The notes: generated by a model not told the origin, from the letters alone. A DNA stretch of 64,000 nt from Sclerodactyla briareus (GCA_026419785.1 JAODTK010000976.1:121107-185106), one strand, 5' to 3'; positions 49,336-61,272 are shown, numbered from the stretch's first letter. Program-made: numbers and translations.

Positions 49336-49631
49336 ATCTTATCAGACTTTTAAAATGAAAAAAAAAAAGAATGAATTATATTGTTGCCCCAGAAAATTAC
49401 TTCTCAAAATAATCGCTCTCCTTTTGAAAATGGAGAGGTCCCCTGGAGCATTTATTACAGATTATACCATATGGAATTGTCTCAACTCGCAATGAGTGAA
49501 ACAGCGACAAGTGGGTTTGAATGGATATGTTGCACTGCTCGCCCAAAGACCCCGAAAAGTTGTGATCGTGAATTCATCCCCTGGGTTCTCGTTTGTCATC
49601 GAATGTATTTCTGCTACAAAATCAAACAAAC

Positions 49632-49703
49632 CTTTGACTTGCTAGTCACTTCTTGCTTGGACTTGGAGAGCTCGCTGATACGACCCTTCTGCTCCTTAAC
49701 CAT
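49632..49703 (-). CDS. LRRCC1: LRRCC1-like exon 4
   Basis: A 72-bp phase 0-0 exon reading MVKEQKGRISELSKSKQEVT then SKSK. The acceptor ends TTCTCCATCAG and the donor is GTTTGT. The K/E/S/Q-rich amphipathic pattern continues the coiled coil. The phase joins exon 5 directly. The ATG at its start is internal to the protein and not a start codon, because a good acceptor precedes it. The intron to the left (1.65 kb) contains a trinucleotide-rich stretch and a (CA)n cassette. Confidence 0.66.
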
Positions 49704-51479
49704 CTGATGGAGAAGAATATCACAACTGAATAACAGTTAACACACTCATAATCCAGTTCAGTGGAACAAGATTCCATGCTCAACATTAAAAAAAATTATC
49801 TTGGGACTAAATCAAATAATATCTCTCAAAGCATTAATGTTCCCTCCTTTCACATAATTCTATGAAGTTGGAGTTGGTACCAAACTGGATTATGTTGTTC
49901 CATTCGATATTTATTATTCCATCTATGATATGTACATCTTCATATGTTAGCATGACAAACCTTTTGCCAACATTTTATCGAGGAGGGGGGTGGAAGGAGA
50001 GGGGGATATACCATTCATACTGTGTGTATTTCATTTGACATGTGTGTCATGCAGTCACTATATTTTCACCTATTACTGTTCACACACTCAATTGACAAAG
50101 TTAAGAGGCGTTACTCAAAGTTGAAGCTCCATTCAGCCTTTGCAATATTCAAGAAAATAAGCATCAACGATATCGAAAATGAAACGCCATCGTTGTGATG
50201 CTCATCTACAAGATGAACTTCAGTCCAAATTTAAGCATTCGAATCATACTTTTTTGGAGAAAATGGTGATCAGTTCGCAAATTCCAAAGAAGCCGGCCAG
50301 CTGTAACAAATATAATTGGTCTACATGACCCATTCTAACAAAAGACAAAAGTTTTGCCTAATACTAGCGTTTCAACAGAATTTAATTTTCAAATGCAGTC
50401 GGTATATCAGTCAGTCCAATACAATAGATTACTACAGCATTGGGTGGGCCTCACTTGGCTGGAAAAAAAAAAAGTATTTTGACATGAACAAAAGGCCGAA
50501 TAGAAATTTAACTACACTTTCTATAAGAATCCCTTGAGTAAGAGAAATAGGAATTGTGCATAGGAGAATGTCCAAAATGCATGGCAATTTCGATTGTATA
50601 TGTCTCTGGGATGCGCCAAGTTTGTTATACTGATGCAGTAAATTTTGGGGAACTAAAGTGCATGAGACCTTGTACTACCTGAATATTCTTTCTGGACAAA
50701 AATACAATCGCCTTAAAGAAAACAACAAGACCAACAAATTAGCCCCAAAGGTAACTCATATGTAATTATTAATGCGGTATATGTGTGCGATTTTCCTGCA
50801 GACACGAAGCAGTACACTCTGGTTCTATGCAGCCTGAGCTAGTGCACATGCACACGTTTTTTTTTTAGGAAACCTATCCAAGAACAGTCATAACCTGATG
50901 TGATACACATCCGTGATTTCTTATGCACTGGAAGCTCAAAAGTCTCTTTTTTTTTTTTTGGCATTTTGAAATTTTTGGCAATTTCAACTGGCTCCCTCAC
51001 AGTGTTATATATTCACAAGTTCCATCATTGAAAATAAGTTGAGAGAATTGAAACTTCCACAATGGGCAATGCAGCATTACCTTAATAAAGAAAGGCCGGT
51101 TATATCACAGACATAACTTTCCCAGGCAGGAATGCTGAATTGGATTAACAGGGTGTAGGCCTATACAGCCTGCTAAACATGCAAGTACAAAAGATATAGG
51201 GTAATACGTATTTTGGTGTTCTTTATGATTTGTGCAATGTCTACGTTAGGAGGGATGAATTCCCACATAAATAGTCCAGAAATAATTCATGTTGAGGTGA
51301 AATTCCCTCTTGGGATTTTGGCCCGATGCAAAATAATGAGAAGAATAATAATGACATCAATCGCCACCCCTTGAACGACTGAAGGGATGCTCTTTGGTAT
51401 CTTTTCCTTTAAAATTGACGGTAATCTGTGTAGACCAACCTTGGGTGACCTTTGACCAGTCTAAACCAGAAAGCCAAAA
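49704..51479. other. Intronic sequence, no recognised feature
   Basis: Right flank of LRRCC1 exon 4 up to the 170-bp satellite. T/A homopolymers only. Confidence 0.45.
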
Positions 51480-53645
51480 GGACTAGTGATTCCGTGGACA
51501 ACCAACGGTTGGCGTGTTCAAGTTCTGGATTTCATGCTTAAACTGAGAACAAAATAGCAAAAGGTAATGGGCATGCTCATGACCAGCCAGACGGTTGGGC
51601 ATAGCAATGATTAGGAGGTAAAAGTAGGTCCTGCCAAATACAAGAATTTTACAAGCAGATATGATGGATCGCCTGAACTGTTTGGAAACTGGTGTACAAC
51701 AATAAATAGCGTTCATTTTACCATCATAGGAAGCAACCCCACCAGTTTGAACGCCGATCCCACCAGATGTTGGAATTTGCCTGTGACAAGGTAAAAGTGC
51801 CCCAAATACCCGCATTTTACAAGGTTCACTTTTTGCCCAAAGTAGACCCCATCCGACTATACAACAATAAATTGCGTTAATGTACTCATCATGGAAGGCA
51901 CACCCACCAAGTTGAACTTGATCCACCAGGCTCGTTGGACTTTGCCTGATTACAAGTAAAAGTGCCCAATAATACCAGAATTCACACAAAGTTCCACCTT
52001 TTTGCCCAAAATTGACCCCCTACTCTAACAACAATAAATAGCGGTCATTACTCAACATGAGAAGCCAACACCAACAAGTTTGAACTTGATCCACACAGGT
52101 CATGTTGGATTTGCCTGATGTGATTACCGTTAAAAGTGCCCAAAATCCAGAATTTCACACAAGTTTCCACTTTTTGGCCAAAATTGATCCCTACTACTCA
52201 TACAACAATAAATAGCGTCATGTACTAGAATGGGAAGCACACCCACAGTTTGAACTTGATCCCACCAGGCAAGTCGGACTTTGCCTGATTACAAGGTAAA
52301 AGTGCCCAAAATACCAGAATTTCACACAAGTTCCCACTTTTGCCACAATTGACCCCCTCATAAAAAATGCAATTAAATAGCGTATGTACTCACCAGAGAA
52401 GCACAACCACCAAGGTGAACTGGATCCCACCAGGCATAGTGGACTTTGCCTGATTACAAGGTAAAAGTTGCCCAAAAATTACCAGAATTTCCACACCAAG
52501 TTTCCATTTTGCCCAAATTGGACCCCCTACTATACAACAAAAAATAGCAATAATAAAAAAAACCAAGCAACCCCCCCCCACCAAGTTTGAAATTGAACCC
52601 ACCAGGCATGTTGGACTTTGCCTGATTACAAGGTAAAAGTGCCCAAAACATACCAGGAATTTTACCCAAGTTTCCGATCTTTTTGCCCAAAATTGACCCC
52701 CTACTCATACAACAAAATAGCGTTCATGTAGTCTATGGGAAGCGCACCCACCAAGTTTGAACGAGGGTCCCACCAGCATGTTGGACTTTGCTGATTACAA
52801 TTGTGGTAAAATTGCCCCCAAAATTTACCAGAATTTTACAAGTTTCCACTTTTTGCCCAAAATGACCCCTCCTACCCATTACAACCATAAAAATAAGCGT
52901 TGCATGTACTTCACCATGAGAAGCACACCCACCAAGGTTTGAAACTTGATCCCACTATGCATGTTGGACTTTGCCTCCTGGAGAACAAGGTAAAATTGCC
53001 CAAAATACCAGAAATTTACACGTTCCAGCTTTGGGCCAAAATGACCCCCTACTCTCAACAATAAATAGCGTTCTGATACTCATCATGGGAAGCAACACAC
53101 ACACAAGTTGAACTTGATCCCACCAGGCAGGTTTGGACGTTGCTGATACAATGTATGTAAAAGTGCCCAAAATACCAGAATTACACCAGTTTCCACTTTT
53201 GCCCAAAAGGGACCCCCTTACTCATACACAATAAATAGGCATTCAGTACTCATCATGGGAAGCACACCCCCAAGTTTGAACTTGTCCACACCAGGCATGT
53301 GGACTTTTGCCTTGTGCAAGTAAAATTGCCCAAAATACCAGATTGGACAAGTTCCCACTTTTGCCCAAAATGACCCCCTACCGATACAACAATAAATAGC
53401 GTCATGTACTCATCAGGGGAACACACCCACAAGTTTGAACTTGATCCCACAAGGGCAGGTTGACTTTGCCTGATTACCAAGGTAAAAGTGCCCAAAATAC
53501 CAGAATTTTACAGTTCCACTGTATGCCCAAGTGGACCCCTACTCATAAACAATTAAATAGCGTTCATGTCCTTCATCATGGGAAGCACACCCACCAAATT
53601 TGAACTTGATCCCACCAGGCATGTTGGAATTAGCCTGATTACAAG
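51480..53645 (+). repeat. ~170-bp satellite array, ~12.5 units
   Basis: AATAAATAGCG(T) recurs at about 51708, 51868, 52030, 52207, 52372, 52540, 52715, 52890, 53062, 53230, 53392 and 53553. Other constant blocks are GGGAAGCACACCCACCAAGT, TTGAACTTGATCCCACCAGG, TTGGACTTTGCCTGATTACA and AAAGTGCCCAAAATACCAGA. These align with one half-unit of the 40-42 kb satellite. Indels are frequent. It is intronic between LRRCC1 exons 3 and 4. Confidence 0.9.
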
Positions 53646-53750
53646 GTAGGCGTTACATACACAATACACACACACTACATACACACACACACACACACAC
53701 GCCCGCGGACTGAATAGATTCATTGGGACTCCGTCCAAGGAATAAAAATG
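53646..53750 (+). repeat. (CA)n tract plus hairpin-like end of the 170-bp satellite
   Basis: After AGGTAGGCGTTACATACAC comes (AC)n to about 53701, then GCGGACTGAATAGATTCATT and CCAAGGAATAAAAATGAG. ATTC and GGAAT are arranged as in the element end at 42.2 kb. Confidence 0.65.
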
Positions 53751-54889
53751 AGAAGGATAATTCTACTCCTTCCTCCAACGCCAAGTCTCTACATTCATTT
53801 CATTGCATAGTGACATGCTCAAGAAATTTTCCGACAGGACCTCTGTTGACCTTCCTTGACTTTGAAACTCACCCCAAAAACAATGGGATCATCTACAATG
53901 GAATAAGCGACCTAAGGGTCCCGACCAATTGTTCCGTCCTGAACAGATATTTGGTGGGTCACAATTTTTTTAAAACTGATCCATAATACACCAGAGCCAA
54001 AAATTTCTATGAAGGCCCGGATTCACTTCCTCCGTCAACTGTCATCCTTCTCATTCCTCCCTTAACCTGCTTTAACATTAAAAAGCTAGTAACAATGTGT
54101 CATGAAATTTTGTACACACATGTAATTCAGGAAATGTCATTTCCTGATCGACGACTTTTCAACCACATGAGTCAACAAATGATTCATCATCTTCATTCAT
54201 CATCCCAGGAAGGGTTTTACGAGGGAGTTCATGCCAGGCATGGGTCAAATGGGAAAACTCAAAGGCAAACCTTCTTCCACTCAACCTAGTCTGGACCAAG
54301 GAAAGTCAATACCCTTGGCAGCAGGTCGCCGTGCAGGGCGGGCACAACTTCAATCCAAGCTCCGAGGGCATACTCTACTTCACCCGCCCAGCCACCTTGA
54401 TTTTCCTGGACTCTTGACCCAGATTTAATGGAACATCCATCCTTTCACACCTCATCTACTATTATGACACTATCACAACTATTAGCGGACCTAGACGATC
54501 CTTTAATCCTATATTAGTTCACTCTGACAACATTCCATCTAAACATTTCATATTCATTTCTTTCTCGTTCTAGGCCAGGTCTTATCCTTTCACACCCAAG
54601 TATCACTCCCATTAGAGCACAGAATCCTGGCACAAGCCTGGAAAATCCTCCCTTTCATGTTTTAGGGAAAAGCGTGAGAATCGGAAGCAGTTCTCTGAAC
54701 TTCTTCCCTTCTTTCAACCACTCCTAATTCTAGCCATAGAACTTCTTGCTTACCCACCCCCTGCATGATCAATACTCTAAATAGCCAAATTTCCCACCGA
54801 CTAAAGGGAATCATAACCGACAGGTCACAGACACTGGCTCAATAAAAGGACCCCACTAAACTTCCAAAAACTGTACAGATTTTACCACT
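53751..54889. other. Intronic sequence, C/T-rich, no recognised feature
   Basis: Between the satellite end and the RT remnant. Parts may belong to the satellite-carrying element or the LINE, but I could not align them. Confidence 0.4.
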
Positions 54890-55850
54890 TGAAATATTTA
54901 AAACAGAATCAAAATTCCCTCAACTCCACTGCACCTTCTTGGCACCCAAGTGTTACAAGCACAACCAAAATTAATTTATGCCTACACCTTTCTACCACAG
55001 AACAAGGGGAGGCACCAGATCTGACAGCTGGGATACCAACAGGAAGCGGACCATTAACTTTGGTCTTCTGCATATTAACTTTGAGACCCTTGTGCTCTTA
55101 TACCATCCTTCCAAGTCGTGACCAACTCCTCGATAGCTTCAGCAATCAGCACCAAGATCATACAGCATAAGTATCTCCCAAGGGAAAACAGGTGTAAATC
55201 ACTTGACAGGCTTCAGAAACCATAATGAAAGTAGAGGGCCTAGCAACAGACCCTTGGTGCACGCCCCCCCCCACCTTCACATACACATCATACTATAAGG
55301 CATTGACTTTGACACAAACTTCTAGATTCACATAACATTAAGACTGGAGGACTGATACAAGCAATTCCTCTCTACTCGGTTCACATCTGCCACCAATCAC
55401 CTACGTGGAACTCTGTCAAAAGCTCTCAAAAATGGAAAGCACAGCCTCTTATTCTTGCCTAAAATACTTATCTTGCAACTGCCTGAACAAAAAAAAAAAA
55501 AATGGCATCGAAGTACACGCTCAGGCCATGAAGCCAAACTGCTGTTATGTGTCAATATGAACTCTCTCTCTATAATTAGGCGTTCAGTAAAGTCTCTACA
55601 TGACTTGGTAACAGAATCCAGCCAATTTCAAACTCCTATAATTATCCCTCTCGAGTGCATCGCGTTATCCTTATAACAGTTTACAAGTACATATGCAGAC
55701 CATCACTAGGAACAACACCTTGACCTACCACACAATTGAAAGGGTCGTGATGAGGTTAACACCCATATCACCAGAGGCCTGCAACAGCTCTGCCCACACA
55801 CAAGAAGGACCAGCGAGGGATCCTCATACACGTAATGCAGGCAACAACCT
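54890..55850 (-). mobile_element. Non-LTR retrotransposon RT remnant (minus strand)
   Basis: Read on the minus strand from about 55840 leftwards, in shifting frames, this region shows the RT landmarks in order. GVNLITTL is followed by GDALE-like NAMHSRG, then TERLIIERVHIDT and QFGFMA (55550-55600), AFDRVPRR (55401-55424, motif A region), VKVGGGVHQGSV (motif B region) and DDLVLIAEAIEELVTTWKDG (55115-55161, motif C with the first residue lost). Next comes GLKVNMQKTKV, then a cysteine-rich CACNTWVPRRCSGVEG (55000-54910). Many frameshifts and stops make it non-functional. It lies inside the LRRCC1 intron between exons 3 and 4. Confidence 0.75.
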
Positions 55851-56910
55851 GTTAACCACAACAACACCCTGCCTGGAACACAAGATAACCTAAAACATTA
55901 TTGATGAATTTTTTTCTTTTAAATTTTTTTTTTTCCTAATATCTATTACACACATCATCACATAATACAAAATTCTGGCATTATTGGCAAAATACGGATA
56001 TGGCTGTGACCACTGCTATAAGTGCTCCCAAAAAAACAACTCAAAGCTGTCGCGTTCAGAGGGACCAGTGAGAGGCCGCTTCTCCTGAGTGTTGCTTGTT
56101 TGTTTTTTTTTTTTTTTCGCTCGCATCTCTCAGTCTCACCTCTCTGCAGCTGTGAGGTTCAAGGCAAAAATATCGCGAAATGAAGCAATATATAACAAAA
56201 GGTAGGCAGACAACGGGCCAAGCAGGTATGGATACAAAAGTATCTACAACTGTAGTTCACTGGCCATCGAGTTGTAAGATCCTGCCAGATATGACTGTGT
56301 TTGGGTTTAACTGATGAAAAAATTATATTGCCTAATTGGAGGAAATTGACGAACAAGCCATGACTGCTGCTCTGTCTTCCAAAAAACTTTATTCATAGTG
56401 GTGAGCTTTGGTACAATTTTACGTTCTAAATTCAAATTATCATTATCTGTTGGCACAAAATGAGAGTGTTGTGACAAGTGAATTCAGGCGAAGAGAGAAT
56501 GATGGGGGGTGGTCAGATTGCCAGTGATAGGAATGCCGCAGGGCATTGTGTAAGTATATCATAGGCAGAGGAGCGAAGTACACTGAAAGAATTGTACGGT
56601 TGAAGGTGTACAGTTTATACACCAATGTAATTTTACTTTTTTCTTATTGTTCAGACTAGATTTTAACATTCCATCTTCAGAATCGGATGAAAACCAGCAG
56701 CAGCCAAGGACACAGTGTACAAATGTTGAGTTATTGAATTGTTCAGTGACTTAGTGGGGCCCATCGACAATCGCAAAAGGACATGTCCCCCCTGAGAGTG
56801 CATCTGGACTATTGCACTTTCATTTGTTATACAAAGCAGCCCACAGTGAACAGAACAAATGACATCATTTTTCTGTGGTTTAATTGCCCTTAGAGTATCA
56901 TGTATATATG

Positions 56911-56915
<5 letters not shown>

Positions 56916-56953
<38 letters not shown>

Positions 56954-56971
56954 TATATATATATATATATT
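56916..56971. repeat. (AT)n microsatellite
   Basis: About 56 bp of AT dinucleotides with a single GA interruption at 56952. Confidence 0.92.
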
Positions 56972-57149
56972 AGATAAAATAGGTATTATCTATAAGTTCA
57001 CAAGTTCATCTTCCCCCAATATTCTCAAAAACTGTTTTACCGGTCGCCTCCCGTCGAAGGGCTAATCGGAACTCATCCTCCAGATCACCATATTTCCTTG
57101 GTAGTAATCAATTATGTAAAATCAGCCATCACTTTAAAATCTCAAACAG

Positions 57150-57360
57150 GCTAAATGTAGTGGCATACCTGATACCAATAAAATTACAAGACCTTGGTGA
57201 TAGCTATCAACTTTATCGCCACATTTGGAAAAACAATCTAATTGCATGGAAGGCTTATATTACATTTGGAAGCAACACCACATTTGCTGACCAACTGGAA
57301 TTAGTTAGGCACTGGCACCATGTCAGGAGCCAGGCTACAGCTCCCGATACTGGCTAGCAT
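57150..57360 (+). pseudogene. Unrecognised protein-like fragment
   Basis: An open stretch reads LGDSYQLYRHIWKNNLIAWK, AYITFGSNTTFADQLELVRH, WHHVRSQ. It has the composition of real protein (W, H, Y, Q spread evenly, no low complexity), unlike neighbouring random ORFs. It ends at TAG and is followed by an (AAT)n-tailed LINE 3' end. I do not recognise it; a remnant of a mobile-element ORF is most likely. It is on the strand opposite to LRRCC1. Confidence 0.3.
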
Positions 57361-57373
57361 CCAAGCTAGGCTT

Positions 57374-57465
57374 GAATTAATATTAACAATAATAATAATA
57401 ATTCACAGTTTATAGAGCGCGTTTTAACCCTGGAGGCTCAATGCACTTTCAGCTAACATTACCAT
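57374..57465 (-). mobile_element. LINE/SINE 3' tail with (ATT)n
   Basis: On the minus strand: GAAAGTGCATTGAGCCTCCA, AACGCGCTCTATAAACTG, then an (ATT)n tail. It abuts the TTAA MITE starting at 57474. Confidence 0.5.
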
Positions 57466-57473
57466 GATTTTAA

Positions 57474-58050
57474 GGACAAATGCAGGCTGAATTTATACAG
57501 CTGCGGGCGAGCATAATACAATAGCTGGAGAAAAACTGAATGCAATCAGTCCAAACGGTAAGTTCATAGGACTTTCTGTTATGGAGTTTAGTCATTTGAT
57601 GGTTGTGTTTTGTGAAGCATGTGTATTTGGCAAGATCGAAATGCATTCCCATCCATGCAATAATAAGTGAGGTCATACTTGCCACAACCCTGCAACATTC
57701 TTTGTTTTCTATTAAATTTTCAACAGTAATTACATACGTTTATTTATGGGCGAGGATTGCCGGTAGTGGGTGGTGGTGTATTTGGTGATATAAGACAAAA
57801 GGAACTTTGCTAGCGTTTGACTTATTCAACAAATGAAACAATCAAATTTACATAACATAATTTCCTGCGTTGCCCATGTTGTGACGTCATGCGATTGACA
57901 ATTGGGATTCTCCCAATTCTCTTGCTTAATGGCCCAAAACTTGAAGGCTAATAACTCCACCTGAACACGTATTGAAATGGGGTTTGACCTATAGAGTATA
58001 GGGTTTCCATTCTCCACAATGAAACTGTTGGATCAAGCTGCAGTTGCCCT
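57474..58050 (+). mobile_element. TTAA-target MITE copy 3 (577 bp)
   Basis: Flanked by TTAA (57470-57473 and 58051-58054). The ends are GGACAAATGCAGGCT and AAGCTGCAGTTGCCCT, an imperfect inverted repeat. The interior matches the copy at 62811-63254 in the same orientation: GCTGGAGAAAAACTGAAT, ACAACCCTG, AAGGCTAATAACTCCAC, TTTCCATTCTC. The TIR resembles that of copies 1 and 2, but the interior differs, so it is a sister family. Confidence 0.76.
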
Positions 58051-58327
58051 TTAACAGTAAGCTGATGAAGATGGTGCATGCACCACAGGTAAAAAATTTG
58101 TTCACAACCACTACACCCTGGCAGTCAGCAACAGTGCTCCATCCTTCACCTCACAGGTTCTCCCATTATTCTATACATGTTTGTATGCTACATGTCTGTA
58201 CAGTTCCACAAATCAATGTTCCAATAAATGTGACTGCTTGAGTGAATGCATTCGCACAGTGCTCTTCCATTAGAATGGATATGATAATGATATATAATGA
58301 CATTCAACATCGATAGTAAGTACTCAC

Positions 58328-58405
58328 TTTTGCTGGTTCATCACCATTTCCTTATGGTGTGCCTCTCTCTCCCGCTCTCTCTGTTGGTTCAGCATGTCCT
58401 GTAGT
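58328..58405 (-). CDS. LRRCC1: LRRCC1-like exon 3
   Basis: A short 78-bp exon reading LQDMLNQQREREREAHHKEM then VMNQQ, with a consensus donor GTGAGT and an acceptor AAAG immediately upstream. The Arg/Glu/Gln-rich sequence is typical of a long solvent-exposed helix. Entry phase joins exon 2 cleanly. Exit phase 2 does not fit exon 4 (phase 0), so at least one exon should lie in the 8.6 kb to the left, a stretch filled with satellite and LINE debris. The acceptor lacks a strong polypyrimidine tract, so the exact 5' border is uncertain by a few bases. Confidence 0.6.
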
Positions 58406-58812
58406 CTTTACTGTCCAACGGTAGTACTGCCCCAACCTGCATTGCTCTTCAACTCATCACCATTTTTGAAATTATCTCAAATTTATACTTTGTACAATAC
58501 TTATCATCATATAATTGTCATCAGAGTAACAAAGTTCATGTCCAGCATGTCATTGTCAGTATTTAATAACATGTCCTAACTGGGCACAATAAAGTTGTTG
58601 CAGGATCGAAAGAAGCTCTCATGGCAAGAAAGTGACAGATTTGATCCAGTTAGATAGAGTTCAACAGCACATGTCCCAGGTTCTATTAGGGTTCAAGTCC
58701 TCTTTTCTGGAGATTTTCATGCCTTCCTTGGGCATGAAACCTCCCAGAGAAAGACTCTTCAACAATCATGTCTAGGTCAATAACTGCATTTAAACTTAGA
58801 TGAGGTGTTGCA

Positions 58813-60209
58813 TAGTGTTTTCAAAAAGAGTGTAGTGAGCTACACGCTACTCGCAGCAAATTTGCGAGTGCTCGAGAGTATATCAGAAGGCCGTAGAACC
58901 AGTTCTACGAAATCCTATTAGATTACTATTTTGACAGCGATGTAATGCTAGGCTCTGCACAAACGACTAGGGTTGTGCGGTATACCGGTAGGTTATTAGT
59001 ACCGGTACTGACAGTACCGGCCGTCAACTGCACAGTTACTATTACCGGTACTGGCTTGAAATTACCGGTAATGGCTACCAAACACTGGTACTAAATCAAA
59101 TTATATGTTGCGCCGATCCAAACCGCCGCCGCATTACATCGCAGCTCGATCCGCAACCTGTTGAAAAAATAAGAAAAATGCCCCAAGGTGTTGCAAATGT
59201 GTACTTTCATTACTTTGCCGAATATACCTGCCGCCACGGACATCGCAGCCTTGTGGTAACGTAATAATAAAACTGCATGCAAAGCTATATGTTGCTTGCT
59301 CACTCGCCCAATGCTGTTGCACTAGTTTCAAGACATAGCCCTATTGGAACATGTGATCATACCTACTTATGTTTCACAGCATTCTGACAATGCATTACCA
59401 CTGATAATGTACAGTGCGTTACACACGTCGGTTACACAAGTCGGCCACTCCGATTGATTTGATAAAGGCCGCCGACAGCAAACCTTTTTATCGCCCACAA
59501 TTAACATCTATGGGAGTTTCTAACTGACCACTGTGATTAAGGACTGGAATTATTAGCGATCGTCGATCCACTTAAATCCGCGATACTCGATTGATTTCGC
59601 GTGGGCTACAATTCTATGAATGAATTATTGTGATTAATTGGGCAATTGGTGGGAAAAATGGAAAAAAATAATTTTACATAAAGGTTTAGCGCAAATCTGG
59701 TGGCTTTTAGAGCTTATTTTAGGACTGTGCCTTGTTCGGTTCTCTAGTCTAAAACAATCCAGTGACTTTAGGGACTTACTGGCAATTGCACTAGCGACCT
59801 GTTTTCCTGGCCGGCTGGGCAATACAAATATTTTACGTTGAGTTAATGTAGTACGATGTAATCTGCCTCCGTAACCGCATGACCTGTGTGGGCGCATGCC
59901 TGTGCCGTTTTCCATCGTACTTGTCCATAAATTCTTTTCAACTTCGTCTAAAAACGAGAAATACAACCATGCAGACTTCCATGTTACGCTGCGCCGTCGG
60001 CTATGTTTATATTACGTGATTGCGGGGCGTCTGTGGATTTGTTTTAAGACTGGACAGGGGGTTTGGGAAATTAATTTTAGAGGAAATAAATGCTTTGCAA
60101 TTATACTATCTTTTTTTTTTTGCGTGTAAATCGCGAGTAGCACATTTTACTACACGCACAACTTTTTTGTGATTACTCTACGAGTAATCACTACTCGCTG
60201 AAAACACTA
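58813..60209. mobile_element. Non-autonomous hAT element, 1397 bp
   Basis: It begins TAGTGTTTTCA at 58813 and ends TGAAAACACTA at 60209, with perfect 8-bp target duplications GTGTTGCA at 58805-58812 and 60210-60217. Subterminal regions hold GCGAGTAG / CTACTCG words in both orientations. I recognise no transposase. Near the left end (58975-59090) is a cluster of five ACCGG(T/C) motifs starting with GTTGTGCGGTATACCGGTA, which may be a second nested element end. It lies in the LRRCC1 intron between exons 2 and 3. Confidence 0.88.
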
Positions 60210-60299
60210 GTGTTGCACACTAAATTTCAATCTCCCAAGTGCCTGTTCTGAAATTCTGATAGGTAAAAATAGACAGTGAAAGCTAGCGTCAGTGAGTAA

Positions 60300-60495
60300 A
60301 TGAATGGAACCCTACCCAGTGCCAGTCAGGGGGGGGATTGAACCTACATAAGGCCGGCAAGGGTGAGTTCTGGATACCAAACTGCTCGTGAGCCACAAAA
60401 CCATTACCGGGTACCCAGAATGAGGCAATTGCCTTCATGAGATTTATACAGGTTCCGTCTGGTAACAAAAAAAGCACCACAGCCTGGAACATGAG
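60300..60495 (-). mobile_element. tRNA-derived SINE family A, degraded
   Basis: The minus strand shows ATTGCCTCATTCTGGGTACC, GTATCCAGAACTCACCCTTG, CCGGCCTTATGTAGGTTCAA, matching the 3' half of the family in order. Confidence 0.6.
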
Positions 60496-61004
60496 AATTT
60501 ACTGAGTGCAGTGCCATCATAGTTGGTGCATACGGTATTAGGAAAATGAATTATCATGTTAATTATACCCGGTATTTGGATAAACTGATGAGCAGCAATG
60601 GAAGACATTGTGAATTATGAACCACAGTTTAGGCAATCAAATTGGAGATGGACAATTGGAACATGTCTCCATATTTTTGACGGACCAGAAATCAGTTCCT
60701 GGATGACCGAAACTGACCAGTGAACCAGATGAAGCCTGCTGTGAGCCAATCGAACCCCCCCCCCCCCTCCTTCACGTGACAGGTCCTCAAAATAAGTGAA
60801 CCAAATCAATATGTAGAGGGCAAAATACCAACCTCTTGTTATTCCTTTTCAAACTCATGCTAAGCAACAAGCGAGAACACTCCTTAAGCCAGTGTTTACA
60901 AGTATAAAATGGTTGTGTCAAAAATCATTTGGGTGAACTGGCAGTCTGACATAATATCCCTACCCTCAGAAATCTCCCCCCCCCCCCCCATAATGATTCA
61001 TAAT

Positions 61005-61200
61005 CTCATAGGAGACATGGGATGAATTGTGCTTCCATTTTTCGCGACGTTTTCAAAATAAGCTATTATGATAGCACTTTGGGGAAGTCTTGGATATACC
61101 TCTGTACTGCTTAGTGGTGAGCATGCTGCACACCTTCAAATGTGAACAGGCTTTCAAGTCCATTTTTGAAACCTTTGAAACTAAGTGATCAGGATTCAAA
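61005..61200 (+). repeat. Dispersed repeat, pairs with 38100-38300
   Basis: The second diverged copy of the repeat described at 38.1 kb. It lies in the LRRCC1 intron between exons 2 and 3. Confidence 0.42.
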
Positions 61201-61272
61201 CCAACTCACCAACATCTCCATGGTAAGAGCCAGGCATTCTACCAACAGCACCAATAACGCAGGATCATCCCC

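Noticed and set aside
49103-49495. 130-residue T/I-rich ORF
   Set aside because: Low-complexity translation of the degenerate trinucleotide repeat.
42299-49703. Myosin heavy-chain tail as identity of the coiled-coil gene
   Set aside because: Exons lack the regular myosin 28-residue repeat and skip pattern, and specific blocks (RKWKDKG, DNAFRKQMDA) fit LRRCC1 better.
51483-51989. 168-residue minus-strand ORF
   Set aside because: It lies in the first units of the 170-bp satellite and its sequence repeats with the array.
53640-53750. Telomeric or centromeric repeat
   Set aside because: Only (CA)n and a short hairpin; no telomere motif arrays, and the satellites are short and intronic.
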